NCBI GenBank assembly: GCA_015075105.1
Contig: JABTUZ010000001.1
Coordinates: forward strand, 817,001-881,000
DNA: 64,000 nt
Direction: 5' to 3'
Source of the DNA: Leptospiraceae bacterium
GTDB lineage: Bacteria > Spirochaetota > Leptospiria > Leptospirales > Leptospiraceae
Position 1 is the stretch's first letter. Every line of letters starts with the position of its first letter. Under the pieces are notes generated by a model. The model saw only the letters and a program-made list of their open reading frames with translations, did no database searches and was not told where the DNA came from. This document shows, in pieces, positions 53,020 through 63,408 of this stretch. A program made the translations under genes and the position numbers.

Positions 53020-54954
53020 TTGAAATCAACAGCGTGGATTATTTTACCTATCGTAATACTTATCGCATCCGGTATTGTATTGTATCCGAATTTTGCAGAA
53101 AGAGAGCTTGAACTTTTTATTAATCCAGAGTTCCATTCTCTTTCCAAAGAAACAAAAGAAAAGTATCTGCAAAATTTTGGAGAAAAGTGGAAGAAGGACT
53201 ACAATAACAATGGAAGTCTTTCTATCTCCGTAGAGCCAACCTTGCAAAATTTACCATCTAACAATTTGATCATTGTTCGAGGGCGATTTATAACATCGGC
53301 AAAGATCAACCAAATTTCTCAGGAGAATTCAAAATTATTTTTAGAATCTAAAAATCGTCTTCGACCCACAGAAATCGAAAATTTTCTGAGGGGTGGAAAG
53401 CTCATGACTATAAAACTCGGTTTAGATTTACAGGGTGGGATGCGTGTCGTGATGAAAGGAGATTTTGAAAGTTATGCGGAAAAGCTAAGGGATATTTATT
53501 CCAAGGAAATTTCAGAGTTAGAAACTACAATTAATACTCCTTCCAAAACAGAAGATGAAAAGAAAAAAGCAAAAAATCGTCTTAATGAAATTAATGAATA
53601 TTTTACGCTGAATGATTCCAGAAAACTAATAGAGCTTGAAAAAGCAAAACTGATTATAGACAATAGGCTGACTACTCAGAATTTAACTGAACCTCAGGTG
53701 AGAATTCAAAAAGATCAAGATTCGATTGAAGTATCTTTGCCGGGAGTTGCAAACTCTTCTCAAATTTTAGAAATTTTACAGAATACAGAAACTGTTGAAT
53801 ATAGACTCGAAGAGCCAAGGACTGAAAATAGTTTTGAAGCAGCGATCGAAAGGAATGAGCAAGAATTGGTCAATAAAGGGAAACGAGAAGATACAGAGAT
53901 TATTCAACTGCAAAATCTTGTAAATTCCAGACAAGGAAAAAATTCGATAGATGACTTTCTTGAAAAAATGGAAGCTCGTTACAAGATTCCAAAAGACAAA
54001 TACAAGCTATATACATACTGGGCAAGAGGAAGTAAACCCAATTCCCCTCTAATTCCCAGAAGGTTTGTAGTTTTAGAAAGAGCAATTGCCTTAAGTGGAA
54101 ATGATTTAACAAATGCAAGACCTTCTTTTAATTCTAATAATTATGGCTGGACTGTATCCTTTTCTCTTACGGCTATGGGGGCTGAAAAGTTTTTTGATAT
54201 AACCTCAAAAAATAAGGGCAGAAATTTAGCCATCGTGTGGGGTGATAAAGTAATTTCCAATCCTACTATAAACGAGCCGATTGCAGGAGGGCACGCTGAA
54301 ATTTCTGGTAGTTTTAACCAAGAAGATGCAATACAATTATCCAATGTAATCAGTGAAGGCGCACTACCTATTCCATTATCTGTTTTAGAGATGAGGTTTA
54401 TAGGCCCAACACTCGGTATTGAATCTATCGAAGTGGGGCTAAAATCTGTAGTTATCGGATTTTTACTCGTTATGATTTATATGCTTTTTTACTACAAGCT
54501 CGTAGGTATTGTAGCAGATATTGCTTTACTTGCCAATGTTATCATTATGGTCGGGCTACTGACTCTTATGGACTTTACTCTGACTCTGCCGGGTTTTGCC
54601 GGAGTCATATTGACTGTAGGTATGGCGGTAGATGCAAACGTAATTATTTATGAGAGAATTAAAGGTGAAATTCGTGCAGGTAAACCTATTTCTATTGCAG
54701 TGACTCATGGGTTTGAAAATGCTTTTTGGACAATATTTGATAGTAATATCACTACACTTATTTCTGGTATTCTAATGATTCGATTGGGAAACGGGCCGAT
54801 TAAAGGATTTGCCATAACACTTTGTTGGGGGATTATTACTTCCATGTTTACATCTTTACTTTTGAGTAGGTTACTCCTTGATATATTAGTGAATAAGATT
54901 GGAGTTAAAAAACTAAGTATCGGGTTTAAAATGTTGGAGGGAAAAAATGATTAA
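53020..54954 (+). CDS. secD: Protein translocase subunit SecD
   Basis: 644 residues from a TTG at 53020, six bases after AGGAG (53009-53013). The N-terminal helix is followed by a large periplasmic region with KLGLDLQGGMRVVM and later TNARPSFNSNNYGWTVSFSL. The six-helix RND-type core begins near GPTLGIESIEVGLKS and includes GVILTVGMAVDANVIIYERIKGEI. SecD uses proton force to finish export. secF begins before its stop. Confidence 0.96.
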   Translation: MKSTAWIILPIVILIASGIVLYPNFAERELELFINPEFHSLSKETKEKYLQNFGEKWKKDYNNNGSLSISVEPTLQNLPSNNLIIVRGRFITSAKINQISQENSKLFLESKNRLRPTEIENFLRGGKLMTIKLGLDLQGGMRVVMKGDFESYAEKLRDIYSKEISELETTINTPSKTEDEKKKAKNRLNEINEYFTLNDSRKLIELEKAKLIIDNRLTTQNLTEPQVRIQKDQDSIEVSLPGVANSSQILEILQNTETVEYRLEEPRTENSFEAAIERNEQELVNKGKREDTEIIQLQNLVNSRQGKNSIDDFLEKMEARYKIPKDKYKLYTYWARGSKPNSPLIPRRFVVLERAIALSGNDLTNARPSFNSNNYGWTVSFSLTAMGAEKFFDITSKNKGRNLAIVWGDKVISNPTINEPIAGGHAEISGSFNQEDAIQLSNVISEGALPIPLSVLEMRFIGPTLGIESIEVGLKSVVIGFLLVMIYMLFYYKLVGIVADIALLANVIIMVGLLTLMDFTLTLPGFAGVILTVGMAVDANVIIYERIKGEIRAGKPISIAVTHGFENAFWTIFDSNITTLISGILMIRLGNGPIKGFAITLCWGIITSMFTSLLLSRLLLDILVNKIGVKKLSIGFKMLEGKND

Positions 54955-55960
54955 TTTTTCTAAAATAAAATTTGTTTCTATTTCGTTATCCATAGTATGT
55001 ATTATTTTTGGATTTGCATATACTTTTCTGGTACATAAAGGATTTGCGCATTCATTAGATTTTAATGGAGGGCTTAGAACAGTCATCACTTTTGAAAAAT
55101 CTATAACCAGATCCAATCTTGAAAAGTATTTTCAAGACAAGGACATTGAGGCTGTAATTATTTTATTAGATAAGGATAGAAATAATTTTCAGATTGATGT
55201 TGGACTTGGGGCTATTCCAAAAATAAAAGAATTGAACTTAGGATTCGTTTCACAACCCGATTTATCAAAAACCTCCAAGGAGAAAGAGAAGAAGTCCATA
55301 ATTCCTCCGACTAAGGCTGAAATAAAAGATACGGGTGCAAATAAGAAACTTACTTCTATAGATGAATTGATTATTTTATTAAAAAGAGATTTTAAATTAA
55401 CAGACGACGATGTTTTAAGTGCAGATCAAGTAGGTGCAATTGTAGGTGGAGAACTAACTTCTACAGGGATTACTTTGTTACTTTCTACTCTCGGGATAAT
55501 AACTGTGTATTTGAGTTTTCGATTTCAGTTCAAATTTGCCTTAGCCGCTTCAGTTGCTTTGGTGCATGATCTTTTGTTTACTATTGCAATGATTGGATTT
55601 TTTCAAATCAAGCCAAGTATTCCGATTATTGCTGCATTATTGACACTGCTTGGATATTCTATCAATGATACGATTGTAATCTTTGACAGGATTAGAGAAA
55701 ATGCCCACGGTAAATTAAAAGAATCCATTTCTTCTTTAATCAATATTTCTATCAATCAAACTTTAAGCAGGACAATCAACACTACTGTATCTACTTTGAT
55801 TTCAGTAGTTGCACTCATATTTGGTGGGGCTGTTGAACTTTATGATTTTGCTTATGTGTTGACTTTTGGGATTATTATAGGAACCTATTCATCTATTTTT
55901 ATTGCATCTCCTTTAGTTGAGATTTACGACACTATAGCTTCTAAAAGAGCCAGACTCTAA
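54947..55960 (+). CDS. secF: Protein translocase subunit SecF
   Basis: 337 residues. LDFNGGLRTVITFE near the N-terminus and GYSINDTIVIFDRIRENA in the membrane core are the SecF hallmarks. An insert with LSKTSKEKEKK separates the first strand region from the core. Overlaps secD by eight bases. Functions with SecD. Confidence 0.95.
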   Translation: MINFSKIKFVSISLSIVCIIFGFAYTFLVHKGFAHSLDFNGGLRTVITFEKSITRSNLEKYFQDKDIEAVIILLDKDRNNFQIDVGLGAIPKIKELNLGFVSQPDLSKTSKEKEKKSIIPPTKAEIKDTGANKKLTSIDELIILLKRDFKLTDDDVLSADQVGAIVGGELTSTGITLLLSTLGIITVYLSFRFQFKFALAASVALVHDLLFTIAMIGFFQIKPSIPIIAALLTLLGYSINDTIVIFDRIRENAHGKLKESISSLINISINQTLSRTINTTVSTLISVVALIFGGAVELYDFAYVLTFGIIIGTYSSIFIASPLVEIYDTIASKRARL

Positions 55961-55966
55961 GAGAGT

Positions 55967-57205
55967 TTGAAAAATATTTATAATATAACCCATGAGATTG
56001 AGGAAGAGCTTGTTAAGCAATCTTTTTTGGCTATGGGTTATTCTTCCCCCAACCCACCCGTAGGGTGTGTTCTTTCTGATTTAGAAGGGAATATACTATC
56101 CAAAGGGCATACTCAAAAAACAGGCTTCGATCACGCTGAAATTTCTGCCTATAATAATTTTACAAAAACAGGTGTGTCGCATAACGTATTTGTCACCCTC
56201 GAACCCTGTACTCATACAGGTAAAACTCCTCCTTGTGCAGATACAATTTTAAAAAAAAGACCAGAATCTGTATTTTATGGATTGAAAGACCCAAACCCGC
56301 TTGTCGTGGATAGTAGTTTTGAAAAAAAATATTCAGATGAAAAAATTGATATATCTAAATCAGATGAAATACAAAAAATTGCAAAAGCCTATTTAAATGG
56401 ATTTTTATCCAGAATTCATTTTGGACGACCGGCAGTTTTGGTAAAAATCGTCGAAACCAAGGAAGGATTTTTTGGGTCTCAAGATGAGTCTGTTAGAATT
56501 TCCTCTCCAGAGTCCGATAATATGAGCCAACTGTTAAGAGCCAAATTTGATGGAATTATAGTCGGTCCAAAAACTATTTCTATGGATAAGCCTTTATTAG
56601 ATTTTCGTAAAATTAAAAGCCGAGAAAATAATTACAAAGTTACTCAAAATGAAAATTTGTTTTTTTCAAATCTTTTTTCTATTTCGGGGGATGATTCTGT
56701 AATCTCGTTTCATTCTGAAAATAGTGAAGATTATCAACCCTTTCGGATTTTTGTTTTAAGCCGAGAAGAAGAAGTGTCGGAAGATTTTCTTATCAAGCAA
56801 TTTGAAATTAATGAAAAGCATAAATCTAAAAAAGCAATTTTTTTCCTGTTGGATAGTCGAAGGAAAAATATAAATTGCATATCCGAAAAAACGATTATAA
56901 ATCTGAAAAAGTTGACTCTCCATGAAATCTTTCCAATCTCTGAAGAAGAAATTCCTTCGAAAATATTTGATTCCTTGAAAAAATTAGAATTAAATACTCT
57001 TATTGTAGAGGGTGGGAATTTGTTGTATAGGGCGTTCACAAAAAATTTATCTCGTTACGATTCGATCCTAAAAATTACGGGGAATTCAGTTTCTTTAAAG
57101 AAAGGAATCCTGCCCGAGTTGAATTACCAAAATACATGTAGAAATTTTCGAGCAGAGATTGGAAGAGATACTTGGGAGGTGTTTGGATGTTTACCGGAAT
57201 CATAG
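55967..57205 (+). CDS. ribD: Bifunctional riboflavin deaminase/reductase RibD
   Basis: 412 residues from a TTG at 55967. The deaminase half has HAEISAYNNF and VTLEPCTHTGKTPPCADTIL, the zinc site. The reductase half begins near VLVKIVETKEGFFG and includes FDGIIVGPKTISMDKPLLDFR and TLIVEGGNLLYRAF. It converts the first pyrimidine intermediate of riboflavin synthesis through two steps. It starts six bases after secF. Confidence 0.95.
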   Translation: MKNIYNITHEIEEELVKQSFLAMGYSSPNPPVGCVLSDLEGNILSKGHTQKTGFDHAEISAYNNFTKTGVSHNVFVTLEPCTHTGKTPPCADTILKKRPESVFYGLKDPNPLVVDSSFEKKYSDEKIDISKSDEIQKIAKAYLNGFLSRIHFGRPAVLVKIVETKEGFFGSQDESVRISSPESDNMSQLLRAKFDGIIVGPKTISMDKPLLDFRKIKSRENNYKVTQNENLFFSNLFSISGDDSVISFHSENSEDYQPFRIFVLSREEEVSEDFLIKQFEINEKHKSKKAIFFLLDSRRKNINCISEKTIINLKKLTLHEIFPISEEEIPSKIFDSLKKLELNTLIVEGGNLLYRAFTKNLSRYDSILKITGNSVSLKKGILPELNYQNTCRNFRAEIGRDTWEVFGCLPES

Positions 57206-57825
57206 AAGGAGTAGGTGAAGTTATAGAAAAATCTAAGAACGAAAGTGGAATTGATTTCTTAGTTAAAACAGGTTTAGATTTACGAGATTTGTACAGAGGA
57301 GACTCTGTCTCTGTGAATGGAGTTTGTCACACAATAGTAAATTTTTCTAAGAGAGATAAAACTTTTACTTTTTATTCATCGTTTAAAACTTTAGAAATCA
57401 CCACAATGGGCTTATTGGAAAAAAAATCTATAGTGAATTTAGAAAGGGCGCTTCTCCCCACTTCTCGAATGGGTGGACATATTGTTCAGGGGCATGTCGA
57501 TACAGTCGGAAAAATTTTTGATTCTAAATGGAAAGATAATGGCAAAGTGAAAAGTTTATGGATTCAACTTTCAAAAGAATTTGCTAAATATATTGTAGAA
57601 AGAGGAAGTATTTGCGTAGATGGGATTTCTCTAACTGTTGTAAATAAGAAAAAAAATACTTTTGAAATTCTTTTAATTCCAGAAACGATAAACAAAACAA
57701 ACGCAAAATTTTGGGAGAAGGGAGTGTATGTAAATCTGGAATTGGATATCCTTGCAAGGTATATGGAGAATTTTTTTTTAAATCAATCCTTGTGGAAAAA
57801 TTTTTTGCCAAAATTCTTTCGTTGA
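57187..57825 (+). CDS. ribE: Riboflavin synthase, alpha chain
   Basis: 212 residues from the ATG at 57187, giving the usual MFTGIIEGVGEV start after GGGAGG (57174-57179); an earlier start at 57172 is unlikely. Two lumazine-binding repeats are seen (first near VNGVCHTIVNF, second near RMGGHIVQGHVDTVG and VDGISLTVVN). It makes riboflavin from two lumazines. It overlaps ribD by 19 bases and the convergent gene after it by 48. Confidence 0.94.
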   Translation: MFTGIIEGVGEVIEKSKNESGIDFLVKTGLDLRDLYRGDSVSVNGVCHTIVNFSKRDKTFTFYSSFKTLEITTMGLLEKKSIVNLERALLPTSRMGGHIVQGHVDTVGKIFDSKWKDNGKVKSLWIQLSKEFAKYIVERGSICVDGISLTVVNKKKNTFEILLIPETINKTNAKFWEKGVYVNLELDILARYMENFFLNQSLWKNFLPKFFR

Positions 57826-58698
57826 ATGTATGGGCTTTGTTACCGGATAGAAATATATTTCATAATCCACGATTAGATTTTTAATTTGAAAATACACATC
57901 GTCAAATCTATGCTTCATCGACTCTATATCACATTCGTAGGAATATGTCAAAAAGGATTGGTGACTTAACCGATACAGTAAATCTCCTTTTTTTAAATAG
58001 CTTAAAATAATAAGCCTGACTTCTTCTAAAATTTCACCAGATCTGTATTCTCCCATTGCTGTAAAGTAGGGACCTAAATCTTGAATGTAAAAATTGGCAA
58101 TGACTCCAGTTTTTTTTTCGTAAGAATACGAATTGATTTGTGATAAAAATAAATTTTCAAATTCTCCAAAAAAATTTCTATACTGCTTATCAATTTTACC
58201 CGGAAGGCAAAGGTAGTATCTATTGATTAAGGAATGGATCATCTCAACCGATTCTATATTCAGTTTGAAGCCTTTGTCTTCGATAAAGAAAATCTCAACT
58301 TTTGATTCTTTTAATGAAGAGGTAGAGTAGAATAGGTTGATATTTTTTTCACCAAAGGAATTGGCGTTCAATTGTTTTAAAAATATATCTTTATCAGAAA
58401 TTTTATGAATAGATAAATGTTCTTCTTTATCAAGATTTTTGTTTATGAGATTGGAGAATTTTGAATTTTCTCCAAATTCAAATATTTGTTTTTTGTTTTC
58501 ATAGATACAACCATATATGCAATTGGAAGTAAAAAAGAAATAGATTAGATTTTTTTGAAAATAGGATCTATAGGCATCGTTTGTAAACTGAATTAGGGAA
58601 AGACTATGGACCAAATTTTCTCTTTCCGAAAAATTTTGGAATTTTTTTTTCAGATTATAAGAATCCTTCAAGTGGTCTGTAGTCAATGAGTATTTCAT
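57778..58698 (-). CDS. Degenerate GGDEF-domain protein
   Basis: 306 residues, no membrane segment. The C-terminal ~110 residues keep the diguanylate cyclase order: VIANFYIQDLGPYFTAMGEYRSGEILEEVRLIILSYL, then GDLLYRLSHQSFLTYSY (243-250 where R-x-GGDEF stands in active enzymes). The GGDEF signature is replaced by LSHQSF, so c-di-GMP synthesis is not expected. The N-terminal ~190 residues could be a sensory domain but are not recognised. It may bind a nucleotide or act as an inactive partner. It overlaps ribE tail-to-tail by 48 bases. Confidence 0.6.
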   Translation of the reverse strand: MKYSLTTDHLKDSYNLKKKFQNFSERENLVHSLSLIQFTNDAYRSYFQKNLIYFFFTSNCIYGCIYENKKQIFEFGENSKFSNLINKNLDKEEHLSIHKISDKDIFLKQLNANSFGEKNINLFYSTSSLKESKVEIFFIEDKGFKLNIESVEMIHSLINRYYLCLPGKIDKQYRNFFGEFENLFLSQINSYSYEKKTGVIANFYIQDLGPYFTAMGEYRSGEILEEVRLIILSYLKKGDLLYRLSHQSFLTYSYECDIESMKHRFDDVYFQIKNLIVDYEIYFYPVTKPIHSTKEFWQKIFPQGLI

Positions 58699-58823
58699 TA
58701 TTCTTATTATCGGTAGTCTGATTTGTGAATATTATCTCTTGAAGCAGTATTTTACTTGAATCTTAAAGGTCAAAATTTATCTTTTCATTAGTATTAAATT
58801 TCTAAAAAAGGTGGATTCCTGTT

Positions 58824-59858
58824 TTGATTTCTAAGCACCCAAATGATATGATGAGTTTGTCTCAATACCTCATCGAAGAGCAGTTAAAATTGCCTCACGC
58901 CAAAGGAGACTTTACTGCACTTATGAGCCATTTAGTCTATGCGGCAAAAATTGTTTCAAGAGAAGTCAGAAAGGCAGGACTATTGGAATATATCCTTGGG
59001 ACTACTGGAGATACAAATGTTCAAGGAGAAGCAGTCATGAAATTGGATGAGTATGCAGACTCAATTTTTACCAATGCCATGAGAGTATGCGGTCACCTTT
59101 GTGTGTTGGCAAGTGAGGAGCAAGAATCCATTATAAAAATACCTGAAGGGTATTCAATTGGTAAATATACTTTTGCTTATGACCCATTGGACGGATCGTC
59201 CAATATAGACAGTAACGTATCTATTGGCACGATTTTTTCTATTCACGTAAGAAAGTCCCCCTCAGGAACTCCAGGAACGGAAGACGATTTATTGCAAAAG
59301 GGAGCCCTCCAGAGGTGTGCCGGCTACATCCTTTACGGCTCGTCCACTATGATGGTTTTGACGTTTGGTAATGGAGTGGTTGGGTTTACGTTAGACCCAT
59401 CTTGTGGAGAATTTTTGCTTTCTCACCCTAATTTAAAAATGCCGGAGAATGGGAATATTTATTCAATCAATGAAGGAAATTATAATTATTGGTCGGATAA
59501 AATAAAAAATTATATTCGTTCCATTAAGAGCCTTGAGAATTCCAACAATCCTAAAACTCTTAGGTATATCGGATCACTTGTTGCTGATTTTCATAGAAAT
59601 CTTTTGAAAGGTGGAGTATTTTTATACCCAGATGATATACACTCCAAGAAATACCCTCTAGGAAAACTCAGATTATTATATGAAGTCAATCCGATTGCGT
59701 TTATTGCAGAAGAGGCTGGGGGAATGGCTGTTACAGTAGATGGAGATAGAGTTTTAGATATTGAGCCTACAAGCCTTCATCAAAGATCCACATTGGTAGT
59801 CGGAAGTAAAAAAGAGGTGGAAGAGTTTATCCATATCACTAAAAATCTTCATTCTTAA
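58824..59858 (+). CDS. fbp: Fructose-1,6-bisphosphatase, class I
   Basis: 344 residues from a TTG at 58824, with AAAGGTGG (58807-58814) about nine bases before; a later ATG at 58848 is possible. The sugar-phosphatase metal motif DPLDGSSNID lies near residue 121, with EEQESI before it and RYIGSLVADFHRNLLKGGVF and EVNPIAFIAEEAGG after it. It is the key gluconeogenic phosphatase, consistent with an organism living on fatty or amino acids. Confidence 0.96.
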   Translation: MISKHPNDMMSLSQYLIEEQLKLPHAKGDFTALMSHLVYAAKIVSREVRKAGLLEYILGTTGDTNVQGEAVMKLDEYADSIFTNAMRVCGHLCVLASEEQESIIKIPEGYSIGKYTFAYDPLDGSSNIDSNVSIGTIFSIHVRKSPSGTPGTEDDLLQKGALQRCAGYILYGSSTMMVLTFGNGVVGFTLDPSCGEFLLSHPNLKMPENGNIYSINEGNYNYWSDKIKNYIRSIKSLENSNNPKTLRYIGSLVADFHRNLLKGGVFLYPDDIHSKKYPLGKLRLLYEVNPIAFIAEEAGGMAVTVDGDRVLDIEPTSLHQRSTLVVGSKKEVEEFIHITKNLHS

Positions 59859-59933
59859 TTTGCTTACAATAAAATGTCGATACTTCTTACAAAAATTATT
59901 AAGAACTATTTTTTGCAATAAAGCCAGTGCTTC

Positions 59934-62165
59934 TTAAAACACAAACTCAAGAGAGTTTTCGTAAACTTTTTTTAGAGCTTGTAAATCCATTTTTAGGTTG
60001 AAATTTGGAATTGCAATTTCTTCCTTTTGGGTAACAACTCCTATGTGTTTCCAATCCAATTTGTGCTTTTCTGTAATGGACTGAATTTGACTTTCATTTT
60101 TAGAATGATAAGAAATAATTGCAGATGATGCTGACTCTCCAAATAGAGCCTCATCCAATCTGAAAGAATTCAAAAATTCAGAGAAATCCAATTCTAATCC
60201 TAAATTTTTCGGAAAAGATTTTTTTAATAGAGAAATTAGTAATCCGCCGAGAGAAAGATCTTTTGCAGAATTGATGAGCTTACTATTGTTTAGTTCTAAA
60301 ATTAGATTTTGCAGGTTTAACTCATCTTCTAAATTGATTTCGGGAATAGCTCCTTCGATTTTATGAAAAAATGTGTGGAGGTATTCTGATCCGCCGAGTG
60401 TTGGTTTAAATTTTCCGATAAGTGCAATTTTTAAACCTGACTCTAAAAAGTAAGATTTTAAATGGTCTTTTACATTTGAAATCAGTCCTACCATTCCAAT
60501 TGTAGGTGTTGGAAGTACAGGCCCATCGGGAGATTCATTGTAAAATGAAACATTTCCTCCTGTTACCGGCAGCTTTAGAAATCTACAGGCATCACCCATT
60601 CCTCTGATACATTCGGTGAACATGTAATAGTTTTCAGGAATATACGGATTCCCAAAATTCAAATTATTTGTAATTCCGATTGGACTTGCACCTGTTACTA
60701 CTACATTCCGTGCGCTTTCGCATACCGCATGGATGGCTCCAAGGTAAGGGTTTAGATAGGTGTATCTGGAGTTGCAGTCTGTTGAAACTGCAATTCCTTT
60801 TTCTGTTCCGGGAACTTTATACAACCCACCGTCAAACCCTGGAGGTATAACTTTTCCAAGACCGACTTCAGTATCGTATTGTTCAAATAGGGGTTTTCGT
60901 GAACATATATTTAAGGAAGTTAAAATTTTTAATGTAGTTTTTTCGATTTCTTCCTTTTGAATATCTTGAATTTTACTTAAAGCAAGTTTAGATTTTTCAT
61001 CTAAATAGGCAGGTCTTTTTGTTTCTCTTTTGTATCTTGGGGCACCTCCACCAAGAACTAAACTTTCTGCTGGGATTTCGGCTTTGATTATTCCGTCTTT
61101 TTTTACTCTTAGAAATTTATCATCAGTTACAAAACCAATTTGTACTACATTCAAATCCCATTTATGAAAAATTTCGATAAGCTCTCTTTCTTTCCCTTTT
61201 TTTGGGACTACAAGCATTCTTTCTTGGCTTTCGGATAGCATGGCTTCATAAGCATTCATCCCTGTCTCTCTATAGGGAACCTTATCCAAATCTATCTCCA
61301 TCCCTGAGTTGCCTTTTGCAGACATTTCAGATGTAGAGCAAGAAATTCCAGCGGCCCCCATGTCTTGAATTCCTACGAGTAAATCTTTCTCGATTGCTTC
61401 AAGACTTGCCTCCAATAACAATTTTTCCATGAATGGATCCCCCACTTGCACGGCGGATCTTTTTTCTTCTGATTCTTTTGTTAAGTCTTTAGAAGCAAAT
61501 GAAGCCCCGTGAATTCCGTCTCGACCGGTAGAAGCACCCACTATAAAAACAGAATTCCCGATTTCTCCTCCTGTGGTCGCTTTTGCCATTTTGTCAATTC
61601 TTGCAATCCCTACTGACATAGCGTTGACAAGAGGATTTTTTGAAAAAGATGAGTCAAAGAATAATTCTCCACCTCCAACTGCAATGCCAAGTGAATTCCC
61701 GTAATCTCCTATTCCTTTTACTGATTGGGATAATAAATGTTTATTCTTTTTGTCTGTAGGAAAACCAAACCTAAGTGAGTTTAGAGAAATAAATGGCCTT
61801 GCCCCCATTGTGAAAATATCTCTCATGATCCCACCCACACCTGTCGCTGCACCTTGGTAAGGCTCAATTGCAGTCGGATGATTATGGCTTTCAATTTTAA
61901 AAACTACAGCGAGTCCATCCCCAATAGAGAGCGCACCTGCATTTTCTTCTCCCGGTTTTGCAACTAATAGATCCGATTCGTTTGGTAGTGTCTTTAGTTG
62001 AAGAATAGAATTTTTATAAGAGCAATGCTCACTCCACATACCGGAAAATATACCGAGTTCTGTTGAGTTAGGAATCCTCTTTAATATATCTATAATCTTA
62101 TTAAATTCTTCTTCTGTAATTCCATGCTCTATAGCGTCTTTTAGAGATACTTCACTTTTTTCCAT
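59934..62165 (-). CDS. purL: Phosphoribosylformylglycinamidine synthase subunit II
   Basis: 743 residues, the short PurL type that works with PurS and PurQ. MWSEHCSYKNS, KIESHNHPTAIEPYQGAATGVGG, RDIFTMGARP, VGIQDMGAAGISCSTSEM and PVTGGNVSFYNES are conserved blocks of the ATP-binding AIR-synthase-like domains. It catalyses the fourth purine synthesis step. It stands alone between fbp and gap. Confidence 0.96.
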   Translation of the reverse strand: MEKSEVSLKDAIEHGITEEEFNKIIDILKRIPNSTELGIFSGMWSEHCSYKNSILQLKTLPNESDLLVAKPGEENAGALSIGDGLAVVFKIESHNHPTAIEPYQGAATGVGGIMRDIFTMGARPFISLNSLRFGFPTDKKNKHLLSQSVKGIGDYGNSLGIAVGGGELFFDSSFSKNPLVNAMSVGIARIDKMAKATTGGEIGNSVFIVGASTGRDGIHGASFASKDLTKESEEKRSAVQVGDPFMEKLLLEASLEAIEKDLLVGIQDMGAAGISCSTSEMSAKGNSGMEIDLDKVPYRETGMNAYEAMLSESQERMLVVPKKGKERELIEIFHKWDLNVVQIGFVTDDKFLRVKKDGIIKAEIPAESLVLGGGAPRYKRETKRPAYLDEKSKLALSKIQDIQKEEIEKTTLKILTSLNICSRKPLFEQYDTEVGLGKVIPPGFDGGLYKVPGTEKGIAVSTDCNSRYTYLNPYLGAIHAVCESARNVVVTGASPIGITNNLNFGNPYIPENYYMFTECIRGMGDACRFLKLPVTGGNVSFYNESPDGPVLPTPTIGMVGLISNVKDHLKSYFLESGLKIALIGKFKPTLGGSEYLHTFFHKIEGAIPEINLEDELNLQNLILELNNSKLINSAKDLSLGGLLISLLKKSFPKNLGLELDFSEFLNSFRLDEALFGESASSAIISYHSKNESQIQSITEKHKLDWKHIGVVTQKEEIAIPNFNLKMDLQALKKVYENSLEFVF

Positions 62166-62283
62166 ATATTTACAATAAAAAAAAAATGCTCATTTTTATC
62201 TCTTATTTTACCATTTTTTTACATATAAATTCCTATTTTCTTATAAGTATTTTCGTGATTTCTAATTCCATGTATTTTTCTTT

Positions 62284-62312
62284 TTGACTTTCTTTGTCCT
62301 TTGAAAAATATT
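62284..62312 (+). promoter_or_regulatory. Candidate promoter of gap-pgk
   Basis: TTGACT (62284-62289), a 17-base spacer, and AATATT (62307-62312) lie ~80 bases before the gap ATG. An imperfect inverted repeat AACAC-TATAG-GTGTT (62324-62338) follows just downstream and could be an operator. AAGGAG precedes the ATG. Confidence 0.4.
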
Positions 62313-62379
62313 GAGTCTTAACGAACACTATAGGTGTTTTGATTGTATTCAATAGAAGACGTAAAAAGTATTACAGTAA

Positions 62380-63405
<1,026 letters not shown>

Positions 63406-63408
63406 TCA

